Under the pieces are notes generated by a model. The model did no database searches and was not told where the DNA came from. It saw nothing but the letters and a program-made list of their open reading frames with translations. The translations under genes and the position numbers were made by a program. A stretch of 64,000 nucleotides of DNA from NCBI RefSeq assembly GCF_014145675.1, contig NZ_JACGZW010000004.1:620001-684000 (forward strand). The letters are read 5' to 3'. This DNA comes from Amycolatopsis dendrobii (lineage in GTDB: Bacteria; Actinomycetota; Actinomycetes; Mycobacteriales; Pseudonocardiaceae). Positions 33,656 to 41,633 of this stretch are shown here, piece after piece; the first letter of the stretch is position 1; the number at the start of each line of letters is the position of its first letter.

Positions 33656-36600
33656 TTACGAGCCTTGCGCGCAGGGACGGCTTTGCTCCGCACCCGCGGG
33701 CAGGCGGGTCTTCTCGGCCGGAGTGAAGTCCCGGTCGTTGATGCCGCACAGATGCCGCATCCAGGCGGCGCCGTCGAGCGGGACCGCAGGGCTGCGGCCA
33801 GGTATGGTGTCCAGGAACAGCTTCCCGTTCTCGACCGACCGGTGCTCCGCGAGATCGCCGAGCTTCGCGTCGGTCACCAGTTTGTGGTCGGGCCAATGCC
33901 ACACTTGGAAGTCCAGGGTGGCTTCCCCGAACAGGTACTCGCCGTCGATGCCGTGCAGGGTATTCATCGACGCGGGCATCGTCGGCAGCATCCGGTTCGC
34001 GTTCAGGTCGAGCAGGACCACGCCGCTGCCCACCCCGTTGACCATGGCCGCGAACGAGCCGGTGGGGTCGATGGCCGGGGTGCCGGGAAAGAAGTCCGAG
34101 CGGAACGTCTCGACCGCTTTCCGGCTCGGGAGATCCCAGACCGCGGCTGTTTTCCCGCCGTAGACGAAGATCTGCCCGGGATGGCCTGGCCTGGCCTTCG
34201 CCTCGGCGACATCGGCTTGCGTGGTCAGCGGCAGTGGCGCCGCGGTCTGCTGCCCGGTGGCCGGGTCCCAGAACGTGGCCGTTTTCGCGTAGACGACGAC
34301 CGCGTTCTGGCCAGGGACGGCGATGACCGTGCCGTTCTCGTTGGGGGAAGGGCCTCCGGGGAGCGGCGCTTCGTGTTCGAGGGCGAGGTCGTCCGCCCGG
34401 TAGGTCCGCAGCATGCCGTTGCCGACGGACAGGACGTGTTTTCCGCTGGCGTCAAAGGAAAGCGCGGTCGGCGACGGCACTGAGACCTGCTTCAGCACCT
34501 GCTGGTGCGCGTCCAGGAGAGCGAGTTCTCCGGTCTTGGTGCGGGCTGCCCAGCGCTGGCCGTCCGGGGACCGGGCGGACGGGTTCCACGAGGTGGTGTC
34601 GGCGGGCTTGGCGTCCGTCGTGGGCACCGTGCTGAGCTGCATCGACCCGTTCCGCACGGTCAGCGCGGTCAGCCGGCCGTCCGGGGCGGGGAGGAGGACC
34701 GGGGTCGGCGAGGTGCTCGCGGTCGCCCAGTTCACCGTCACTGTGGGATCGGCGAACAAGTACCGCTTCCCGTCCGGCCAGTGCACGGCGCCCAGCGGTC
34801 CCGCTCCCGGTCTGTTCAGGAGCACGAACTGTCCGGTGAGGTCGGTGTCCAGGCTGGAGCAGTCGACGCCGCTCGCGAGCTGCCCCAGCCGGGTGCCGGA
34901 GAGGTCGACGAGGGTGGCTGTTTCGGGGTCGCAGGCGGCGATCTTCCGGCCGTGGTCGAGAAGGACGCCGCGGCCGAGCGACCGGACCAGCGCACCGGTG
35001 GCGGTGTCGCGCACTACTGCCTCGGTTTTGGCGTTGGGATCGCTTGGCTGCTCGAACAGGACCACTTGGCGTCCGTCGTCGGTCGGGTACACCGTGTTCA
35101 CCATGCCCGTCGCCAGGGTGGCGGGCAGCGTCGTCGCGGCCGCGCGGCGGGTTCGGAGATCCCAGATCTGGAGATGCCGGGGCCGGGCAACCTCGTTGGG
35201 CACTCCCGCGAGGTACCGGCCGTTCGCGCTGAACGAGACGGATTGGAACGCTGTCGCGTCGTCGGCACGGAGGACGAGCGGCGGGGCCGGGCTGTCCAGA
35301 TCCCAGATCTTGACCCCGGGTTCGTTCCCGGACTCGGCGAGCAGACGGCCGTCCGGGCTCAGCTCCAGAAACGAGGTGGGGTTGACGGCAAGTGCGCGCG
35401 ACTGGGGCGCGGGACCGGCGAGCCCTTGCCAGAGCGAGACCGGGGTCGTCGGGTCAGCGGATTTGATGATCAATCGCTGACCGTCCGCGGTGGACAGGAT
35501 CCGGTCGGTCGGAGCGATGTGCTGAGGCGGAAGGATCCGGTCGATCCCCCGCCAATACAACTCCTGCTGCAAAAGCGCACCATAGGCGTCGCTGCTGTGC
35601 GGGTTTTCCCGCCAAGCCGCCTGCGCCATCTGCAACGCCGAGGTGTCCTGGCCGTTCGCGTCGCGCAAGGATTCCTGGGCCAGGAGGATGGCGTTGGCGG
35701 TGTGGAGATTGTCGTTGATCGTCGCCTGGTTGCGCAGCACCACCACGGTGAGCACGCTCGCGGCCAGCGCCAAGGTCAGTGCGACGGCGGTGACGATGCG
35801 CCAGCGCCGGATGCCGCGTCGTTCGGCGGCGTAGCTGCGTTCGACGTATTCCTTGTGCGGCGCGGTGATATCCGAGCCGCGCTGGGCGAGCCATTGCCGG
35901 GCGGTGGCGAGTGCCGCACCGCGGAGCAGGCCGCCGTGGTCTTGGCCGGACTGCTCCCACTGGTCGATGTCCTGGCGCAGGTCTGCTTGCCAAACCAGGA
36001 AATCCCGGTCTTCGTCCAGCCAACCCCGAAGCTGGGGCCAGTAGTCGATCAGCGCTTGGTGTACCAGATCCGCGCGTTGGTGTTCGTCGAGCACCACGAG
36101 GCGGCGGGCAGCGAGTTCGTGCGCGATGTCCTGGAGTTCCGCGTCGAGTTCGGCCAACCGGACCGAACGCCGGGCGAATCCCGCTTCGCCGTCCGGTCTC
36201 GCGAGCTGGACGAGCAGCCTGCGTGCAGCGTCCTTTTCGGACGGACGCAAGGCTTCGAGTGCTTCGTCAGCGGCCTGGCCCAGCGCCCCGGGCACCCGGC
36301 CGAGTTCTTCGTACGCCGCGTGGGTGAGCCAGCCGCCGTGCCGTTTCTGCCAGAGCCGTTCCAGCACCAGCGAAACCAGCGGCAGTGTTCCCGGCTGGTC
36401 CATCGCGTCGTCGAGGATGCGCTGCACCAGGCCGGCTTCAAAGGCGAGGCCGCCGACCGCGGCGGCGGGCCCGGTGATCGCCTCGGCCAGCTCTTCGCGG
36501 GACATCGGCTCGAGGAAGCGGACGGCCTTGTTCAGCCGGCCCGCGGTCTCGCGCGTGATGAGCGCGTCGAGGGACCGGGCGCGCAAGGTGAGCACGACCC

Positions 36601-37651
36601 GCAGCGGAGCCGGTTGGCCCGGCTCTCGTCGTTGCGACGCGATCATCCGGGTGAGCAGTTCGAGCAACCGGCGCGCCCCGTCGCGGTCCGCGACCACGAT
36701 CTCCTCGAACTGGTCGACGAAAAGCACTGCGGCACCGTCGGAGACCAGCGCGTTCGCCGCTGCTCGCGGGTCTTCCACCGGTTGCCCGATCGCGGCGGCG
36801 AACATGGCGACCGGTTCGGTTGCGGTGTCCGGGCGGATGTCGAGCACCCGCACGCCCTCGCTGCGCAGGCGCGGCAGCAGACCGGCGCGGACCAGCGACG
36901 ACTTGCCCGAACCGGACGGACCGGCCACGACGACGAGGTCCTCGCGGGCCGCCTGCCCGGCGAGTCCGGCCAGTTCGGCGTCGCGCCCGTGCAGCAGCGG
37001 GGCATCGCGTTCTTCGAGGGGTTTCAGCCCGCGGTAAGGGTTTTCCGCCGCGACGGTCCAGGTGTCGCCGAGTGCGGTGGCGGGGATGAGGTGCGCGGTG
37101 GTGTCGTGGCGGTTGGCCCGGGTGACGACCATGCCGACGACGCCGTCCGCGTCGTCGTCCCACACCGGTGCGCCGCTGAACCCGGGCTCGATGCGCCACT
37201 GCCGCGCGTCGGTCTCGACCTGGATCCGGCCGGTGCTCTGCGCGCCGAGCAGTTTGCCCTCGATCCAGATCCCGGCTTCCTGGTCGAACGGGAATCCGAA
37301 CGTGCGGAACGAATGCCCGCGGACGTCGTCGGTGATCCGCGCAGGAGCGGGCAGCGCGCCGGGCGGGGCAGGCGCTTCGAGCCGGAGCACCGCGATGTCG
37401 CCGGCCCCGTCCTCGCTCTCCGGCTGCCAGTCGACCACGCGCGCCGGAACCCGGGAAGCCTTTGCCAGCAAGGGGAATTCGACCTGTACGAGGCTGTCCA
37501 GGAGCGGGGCGTCGCGGCGTTCGCCGAGCGCGTCGGCCACCACGTGCGCACACGTGGCGACCCGGCCGGGAGCCACCAGGAAACCGGCCCCGCCGACTCC
37601 CGCCGCCCCGCTGATCCGGACGACCGCCGCGACGAGCGGATCAGCGCTCAT
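33656..37651 (-). CDS. Trypsin-like protease fused to a STAND NTPase and beta-propeller (predicted conflict/immune effector)
   Basis: 1331 residues from the ATG at 37651. An N-terminal trypsin-like domain (1-200) has triad residues His36 (TCAHVV), Asp85 (GDIAVLRL) and Ser159 (PGFSGAPVW). A linker NPYRGLKPLEERDAPLLHGR precedes a STAND-type NTPase with Walker A GPSGSGKSS (244-252) and Walker B VLFVDQFEE. One TM lies near 615-640 (VTAVALTLALAASVLTVVVL). The C-terminal half is a WD40-like propeller (IWDLDSPAPP, IWDLRTRRA, VWDLPSRKA). Such proteins are predicted self/non-self sensors whose oligomerisation activates the protease. The gene overlaps the Trypco1-like gene by 4 bp. Confidence 0.87.
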   Translation of the reverse strand: MSADPLVAAVVRISGAAGVGGAGFLVAPGRVATCAHVVADALGERRDAPLLDSLVQVEFPLLAKASRVPARVVDWQPESEDGAGDIAVLRLEAPAPPGALPAPARITDDVRGHSFRTFGFPFDQEAGIWIEGKLLGAQSTGRIQVETDARQWRIEPGFSGAPVWDDDADGVVGMVVTRANRHDTTAHLIPATALGDTWTVAAENPYRGLKPLEERDAPLLHGRDAELAGLAGQAAREDLVVVAGPSGSGKSSLVRAGLLPRLRSEGVRVLDIRPDTATEPVAMFAAAIGQPVEDPRAAANALVSDGAAVLFVDQFEEIVVADRDGARRLLELLTRMIASQRREPGQPAPLRVVLTLRARSLDALITRETAGRLNKAVRFLEPMSREELAEAITGPAAAVGGLAFEAGLVQRILDDAMDQPGTLPLVSLVLERLWQKRHGGWLTHAAYEELGRVPGALGQAADEALEALRPSEKDAARRLLVQLARPDGEAGFARRSVRLAELDAELQDIAHELAARRLVVLDEHQRADLVHQALIDYWPQLRGWLDEDRDFLVWQADLRQDIDQWEQSGQDHGGLLRGAALATARQWLAQRGSDITAPHKEYVERSYAAERRGIRRWRIVTAVALTLALAASVLTVVVLRNQATINDNLHTANAILLAQESLRDANGQDTSALQMAQAAWRENPHSSDAYGALLQQELYWRGIDRILPPQHIAPTDRILSTADGQRLIIKSADPTTPVSLWQGLAGPAPQSRALAVNPTSFLELSPDGRLLAESGNEPGVKIWDLDSPAPPLVLRADDATAFQSVSFSANGRYLAGVPNEVARPRHLQIWDLRTRRAAATTLPATLATGMVNTVYPTDDGRQVVLFEQPSDPNAKTEAVVRDTATGALVRSLGRGVLLDHGRKIAACDPETATLVDLSGTRLGQLASGVDCSSLDTDLTGQFVLLNRPGAGPLGAVHWPDGKRYLFADPTVTVNWATASTSPTPVLLPAPDGRLTALTVRNGSMQLSTVPTTDAKPADTTSWNPSARSPDGQRWAARTKTGELALLDAHQQVLKQVSVPSPTALSFDASGKHVLSVGNGMLRTYRADDLALEHEAPLPGGPSPNENGTVIAVPGQNAVVVYAKTATFWDPATGQQTAAPLPLTTQADVAEAKARPGHPGQIFVYGGKTAAVWDLPSRKAVETFRSDFFPGTPAIDPTGSFAAMVNGVGSGVVLLDLNANRMLPTMPASMNTLHGIDGEYLFGEATLDFQVWHWPDHKLVTDAKLGDLAEHRSVENGKLFLDTIPGRSPAVPLDGAAWMRHLCGINDRDFTPAEKTRLPAGAEQSRPCAQGS

Positions 37652-37986
37652 GACGACGGCGCGGTCCACTCCATGCTGACCGTGAAGTTCGCTTCGCCCG
37701 CGGTTTTGGCGATCGCCAGGTTCGCCTCGCCGGTGACCTTGATGCCGAACTGCAGGCTGATCTTGGACGGTTGCTGCTCCATCGCCCGGAACTCGGCGAG
37801 CACGGCCTCGGCGGCGGGCCGGACGCGCCGGAGCGCCTCCTGGACCGACTCGGACGCCTGCTCGACCGACGGACCGCGGCCGACCGGCTGGTTTCCGCTG
37901 GCCGCACGGCTTCCGCCGTCAGCGGGATCGGTCTCGAAAAGAATGGTGTCGCCGTCGCCGACCGGCATTCTGACCCACTGCGTCAT
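37648..37986 (-). CDS. Trypco1-type small protein (CU044_2847-like), partner of the protease-STAND protein
   Basis: 112 residues from the ATG at 37986. It starts with a beta-rich segment (MTQWVRMPVGDGDTILFE) and has a central helix (VQEALRRVRPAAEAVLAEF). It ends LQFGIKVTGEANLAIAKTAG, then EANFTVSMEWT. The FGIKV...EANF-V pattern is that of the trypsin-co-occurring domain found beside protease/STAND genes in actinobacteria. The ATGA overlap with the protease gene implies coupled synthesis. It may be the cleavage target, adaptor or inhibitor of the protease. Confidence 0.75.
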   Translation of the reverse strand: MTQWVRMPVGDGDTILFETDPADGGSRAASGNQPVGRGPSVEQASESVQEALRRVRPAAEAVLAEFRAMEQQPSKISLQFGIKVTGEANLAIAKTAGEANFTVSMEWTAPSS

Positions 37987-38314
37987 GGCCTCGGTACCCC
38001 TTCGGACCCGCGATCGCTTCGTGCCGGTCAGTGAAGCACAACGGGCGGGCCGGGGAGGGCGGAATCGAAGAATCCGCGTTCGGCCCCGGGGCGTTCGGCG
38101 CAGGCGCAAGCAGCACGCGACCGGGCCGAGGAGAATGGACAGCCGCAGGCGGCCCGGTACAGCGAAACCACGGCTCGGCCGAATGAAGCAGTCATCGTGA
38201 GGGCAGCGGGAACCAAAGATCACCGAGGCGCGACTCTTGCCGCGCGCCCCGAGCAGGGGCCCAGCGGGGCCACGCTTCGGATCTCCCGCTGACGACCAGG
38301 CCCGGCTTCCTGGC

Positions 38315-38338
38315 GAACGGTGTTCGGCGAACGAACAC
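38315..38338. promoter_or_regulatory. Operator-like repeats in the TetR promoter
   Basis: GAACGGTGTTC at 38315-38325 is followed by CGAACAC, so that GTGTTCG and CGAACAC form a perfect 7-bp inverted repeat at 38320-38338. The box lies just upstream of the TAAGGT -10 element at 38346-38351. The same 12-mer GAACGGTGTTCG occurs at 39189-39200 in the esterase promoter. Confidence 0.6.
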
Positions 38339-38345
38339 GCCGAGA

Positions 38346-38351
38346 TAAGGT
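38346..38351 (+). promoter_or_regulatory. -10 box of a leaderless promoter for the TetR gene
   Basis: TAAGGT is followed by 6 nt and the GTG at 38358, with no ribosome-binding site. It is directly downstream of the operator-like repeats, as expected for autorepression. Confidence 0.5.
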
Positions 38352-38357
38352 GCACCG

Positions 38358-39074
38358 GTGGACCCCAAGGAACGACGCGCGGCGCGGCACCAGCCACCGA
38401 AACCCGGAACCGCTCCGAAGCCCCGGCGGCGCACGGTGCCGATCACCGTCGAGCAGGTTGTCGACGCGGCGTTGGAGATCATCGCCACCGAGGGGTACGA
38501 GGCGTTGTCCATGCGCCGCGTGGCCGACGCGCTGAACACCGGTCCGGCCTCGCTTTACGCGCACGTGGTCAACAAGACCGACCTCGATGAGCTGCTCATC
38601 GCGCGGCTGTGCGCGAAAATCGTCCTGCCGAAGCCGGACGCCGCGAACTGGCGTGAGCAGATCCGCGACGTGTGCGCGCAGTTGCGCGACCTGTACCTGG
38701 CCTACCCCGGGATCTCCGGCGCGGCGTTCGCGGTGGCGCCCACCGACCTCGAGACCGCGCGGCTCAACGAGGGGATGCTGGCGATCCTGCTGAACGGCGG
38801 CGTCCCGGCGCAGGCCGCGGCATGGGGCGTGGATTCCCTGCTGCTTTACGTGGCCGCTTACTGCCTCGAGACGTCGATCGTGCAACGGCGAGTGGAGGAG
38901 AAGGACGCCGTGTGGGTCGTCGGGCGGGACGAGATGCAGCGGCGTCTCGCTTCGCTGCCGGCGGAGGATTTTCCGTATACCGCGAGCCATGCTGTCGAGT
39001 TGACGGCCGGTGAGGGACATGACCGGTTCGACTTCACGCTCGAGGTGATGATCGACGGTCTGGCGCGCCGCTAG
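38358..39074 (+). CDS. TetR-family regulator of the esterase operon
   Basis: 238 residues from the GTG at 38358. A basic N-terminal arm (KPGTAPKPRRRTVP) precedes the HTH (VDAALEIIATEGYEALSMRR, then GPASLYAHVVNKTDLDELL). The C-terminal domain has TetR_C_1-like features. The gene is followed by the esterase operon on the same strand, 125 bp away. Both promoters carry the 12-mer GAACGGTGTTCG, so it probably represses itself and the esterase / reductase / MFS genes until a small ester or aromatic ligand binds. Confidence 0.9.
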   Translation: MDPKERRAARHQPPKPGTAPKPRRRTVPITVEQVVDAALEIIATEGYEALSMRRVADALNTGPASLYAHVVNKTDLDELLIARLCAKIVLPKPDAANWREQIRDVCAQLRDLYLAYPGISGAAFAVAPTDLETARLNEGMLAILLNGGVPAQAAAWGVDSLLLYVAAYCLETSIVQRRVEEKDAVWVVGRDEMQRRLASLPAEDFPYTASHAVELTAGEGHDRFDFTLEVMIDGLARR

Positions 39075-39163
39075 GCGGACGCGGAGGCGTTCCGGCGCAG
39101 GTCAGGGCCCTCTTTGACCGGCTGAAAACACATCTTGCCCACCTGGGCGGGGTTTCGTGCGCG

Positions 39164-39199
39164 TTGACAGGAACACTGTTCGTTGGTAGAACGGTGTTC
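39164..39199 (+). promoter_or_regulatory. Promoter with embedded TetR operators for the esterase operon
   Basis: TTGACA and TAGAAC are spaced by 17 bp, close to consensus. GAACACTGTTC (39171-39181) lies in the spacer and GAACGGTGTTC (39189-39199) overlaps the -10 box; the two are inverted copies separated by 7 bp. A repressor bound here would cover the polymerase site. The esterase GTG follows 7 nt after the -10 box. Confidence 0.7.
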
Positions 39200-40708
39200 G
39201 TGGAAGCACGGACAGAGCGGCCGGTGGCGACGATCTCCCGCGGCCAGGTGCGCGGCACGGCCGAGGGAACCCTCGCGGTCTTCCGCGGCATCCCCTTCGC
39301 CGCGCCGCCCGTGGGCGACCTGCGCTTCGCGGCGCCGCAGCCGCCCCGTGCCTGGGAAAACGTCCTCGACGCCGAGGCATTCGGGCCGATCCCGGTCCAA
39401 GCGGAGGTGCCCTCGTCCGCGGTCGCGCCGCCGCCGAGTCCGTTCGACGACGGGCGCGGCTGTCTCACCGTGAATGTCTGGACCGCCGATCTGTCCGGCG
39501 CCCGCCCGGTCATGGTGTGGATCTACGGCGGCGGCTACCTCGCGGGCAGCGCGGCCGATCCCGGATATGACGGGGCGGTCCTCGCTCAGGAAGGCGTCGT
39601 CGTGGTGACCTTCAACTACCGCGTCGGCGTCGAAGGGTTCGGGCAGCTCGCGGGGGCTCCGGCGAACCGCGGGCTGCTCGACCAGGTCGCGGCCCTCGAA
39701 TGGGTCCGGGACAACGTGGCCGCGTTCGGCGGCGATCCCGGCCAGGTCACGGTCTTCGGCCAGTCCGCGGGCGCGGGCGGGGTCGCCGCGCTGCTCGCGA
39801 TGCCGTGTGCGGCCGGGCTGTTCCACCGGGCGATCGCGCAGAGCGTGCTGGGCACGTTCGTCTCGCCGGAGTTGGCGGCGGATGTCATGGCCACGATCGC
39901 GGCGAGTGCCGGGACCACGGCCACCGTCGAGGGGCTCCGTGATATCTCGCTGACTGCGGCAGTCGACGCGCTTGATATACGAGAGCACGCCGGCCGCTGG
40001 GGCGCTTTCGCGTACGGGGTGACGCCGTTCTCGCCGGTCGTCGACGGCGACGTTCTTCCTGCCACGCCTTGGCAGGCGCTCCGGAACGGGGCTTCCCGGG
40101 ACGTCGAACTGATCGTCGGACACACCCGCGACGAATTCCGCAAAATGCTCGCCGGACGCGGACTGCTCGGCCGGGTCACCGAAGAAATGACCACAGGCGC
40201 ACTCGCCGCGTTGGCACCGGACGGCTACCGCGCGGCTTTCCCGGATGCGACGCCAGAGCTGCGCTACGAAACCCTCCATTCCGACTGGCTGTTCCGCATG
40301 CCTTCGGTGAACCTCGCCCGGGACCACACCGGCCGCTCGTATCTGTACGAGTTCGTCCTCGAAGCACTTGGATCCGGCGGGGCGCTCGGCGCTTGCCACG
40401 GCGCCGACGTCGCGTTGACGTTCGGCAATCTGACGGGCCCGCTGGTCGAGAAAATGCTGGGACCGCAACCGAATGCGGAACTCACCGCACTCTCGGCGGC
40501 GATGAGAGCGGCGTGGACCGGCTTCGCCCGCGGCGCGGGTCCCGGATGGGGCGAATTCGACGCCGCGTGGACGACCTGGGTGATCGGCGCCGACCCGATC
40601 GTGCGGTCCTATCCGGAGCAGGTGTCCGCGAACCTGTGGGCAGGTCACGACTTCCCGTGCCTGCCTCTTCGATCCTCGGCCCCGGGCCGGGAAGGGATTG
40701 ACTCATGA
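39200..40708 (+). CDS. Type-B carboxylesterase (para-nitrobenzyl-esterase type)
   Basis: 502 residues from the GTG at 39200, chosen because the -10 box lies 7 nt upstream; a GTG at 39194 is the alternative. RGIPFAAPPVGDLRFAAPQP is the family N-terminus. The oxyanion hole is GGGYLAG, and the nucleophile elbow is FGQSAGAGG with Ser189. The acid and His lie in GHTRDEF and ACHGADVALTFGN. No signal peptide is visible, so it is cytoplasmic. Likely substrates are small esters exported or degraded together with the MDR reductase and MFS protein of the same operon. Confidence 0.92.
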   Translation: MEARTERPVATISRGQVRGTAEGTLAVFRGIPFAAPPVGDLRFAAPQPPRAWENVLDAEAFGPIPVQAEVPSSAVAPPPSPFDDGRGCLTVNVWTADLSGARPVMVWIYGGGYLAGSAADPGYDGAVLAQEGVVVVTFNYRVGVEGFGQLAGAPANRGLLDQVAALEWVRDNVAAFGGDPGQVTVFGQSAGAGGVAALLAMPCAAGLFHRAIAQSVLGTFVSPELAADVMATIAASAGTTATVEGLRDISLTAAVDALDIREHAGRWGAFAYGVTPFSPVVDGDVLPATPWQALRNGASRDVELIVGHTRDEFRKMLAGRGLLGRVTEEMTTGALAALAPDGYRAAFPDATPELRYETLHSDWLFRMPSVNLARDHTGRSYLYEFVLEALGSGGALGACHGADVALTFGNLTGPLVEKMLGPQPNAELTALSAAMRAAWTGFARGAGPGWGEFDAAWTTWVIGADPIVRSYPEQVSANLWAGHDFPCLPLRSSAPGREGIDS

Positions 40709-41607
40709 AATCGGTCCGGTTCAGCACCTTCGGCGGCCCGGAAGTCCTCGAACTCGTCGACCTCCCGGATCCGCGTCCGGGGCCTGGCGAGATTCGGATT
40801 TCGGTGCGCGCAGCGGGAATCAACGCGAGCGACTGGAAGAAACGCCAGGGCCTGATGGACCAGGAACTCCCGCAGACCATGGGGCACGAGGCGGCGGGCG
40901 TCGTGGATCGACTCGGCGATGGCGTCACGGATGTCGCGATCGGCGACCGCGTGTTCGGTTTCGCCGCTTCCGGTGGCGCACAAGCGGAATTGACCGTGTT
41001 GTTCTGCTACGCGCCCATCCCGCCGTCGCTCAGCTTCGCCGAGGCGGCCGCATTGCCCGCCGCAGCCGAGACGGCCGCGCGTGCGCTTGATCAGCTCGGC
41101 GTCGAGAGCGGCACCACAGTGCTGGTCAACGGTGCTTCCGGCAGCGTCGGCGGTGCCGCGGTTCAGCTCGCCGTGGCTCGGGGCGCGCGAGTGATCGGCA
41201 CGGGAAGCACTGCCACGCATGACTTTCTGCGCTCGCTCGGCGCCGAACCCGTTGCCTACGGACCTGGTATGTCAGATCGGGTCCGTGCACTCGCACCGGA
41301 GGGCGTCGACCTGGCCCTGGACGTTGCCGGAAGCGGCGTCCTGCCGGAGCTGATAGTGCTCGCGGGCGGCCCGGAACACGTCATCACCGTCGCCGACTTC
41401 GCCGGTGCCCAGGAACACGGCGTGCGCTTCAGCCGCGGTGACGGCGGGCATGCGCTTTATGTGCTGTCTCAACTCGGCGAGCTGGTGGAAGCCGGAAAGT
41501 TCACCCTGCCTGTCGGGCAGACGTTCCCGTTGTCCGAGGTCGCGGAGGCGCACCGGGTCGGTGAATCGGGCCGGGTGCGCGGAAAGCTTGTCCTTCTGCC
41601 CGGTTGA
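40705..41607 (+). CDS. Zinc-independent MDR oxidoreductase (quinone-oxidoreductase type)
   Basis: 300 residues, with the ATG overlapping the esterase stop. The N-terminal GroES-like part has GINASDWKKRQG and MGHEAAGVV. The nucleotide-binding motif is VLVNGASGSVGGAAVQLAV (AxGxxG type). Catalytic-zinc Cys residues are absent, as in quinone oxidoreductases. The enzyme reduces enones or quinones with NADPH in the cytoplasm. It is the middle gene of the esterase operon. Confidence 0.92.
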   Translation: MKSVRFSTFGGPEVLELVDLPDPRPGPGEIRISVRAAGINASDWKKRQGLMDQELPQTMGHEAAGVVDRLGDGVTDVAIGDRVFGFAASGGAQAELTVLFCYAPIPPSLSFAEAAALPAAAETAARALDQLGVESGTTVLVNGASGSVGGAAVQLAVARGARVIGTGSTATHDFLRSLGAEPVAYGPGMSDRVRALAPEGVDLALDVAGSGVLPELIVLAGGPEHVITVADFAGAQEHGVRFSRGDGGHALYVLSQLGELVEAGKFTLPVGQTFPLSEVAEAHRVGESGRVRGKLVLLPG

Positions 41608-41633
41608 CGGGCCAATTCACTCGAGAGAACCTC

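Larger units (their letters stand above)
37987..38357. other. Divergent intergenic region between the conflict-system genes and the TetR gene
   Basis: About 370 bp. The right end holds the TetR operator and -10 box. The left 300 bp must carry the promoter of the Trypco1/protease operon, but no clear -35/-10 pair was identified. No small gene with a convincing ribosome-binding site was found. Confidence 0.45.

Noticed and set aside
34505..38200. A 1231-codon open frame opposite the protease-STAND gene
   Set aside because: It is the antisense shadow of the 1331-residue protein, with low-complexity Arg/Gly/Val content and no motif.
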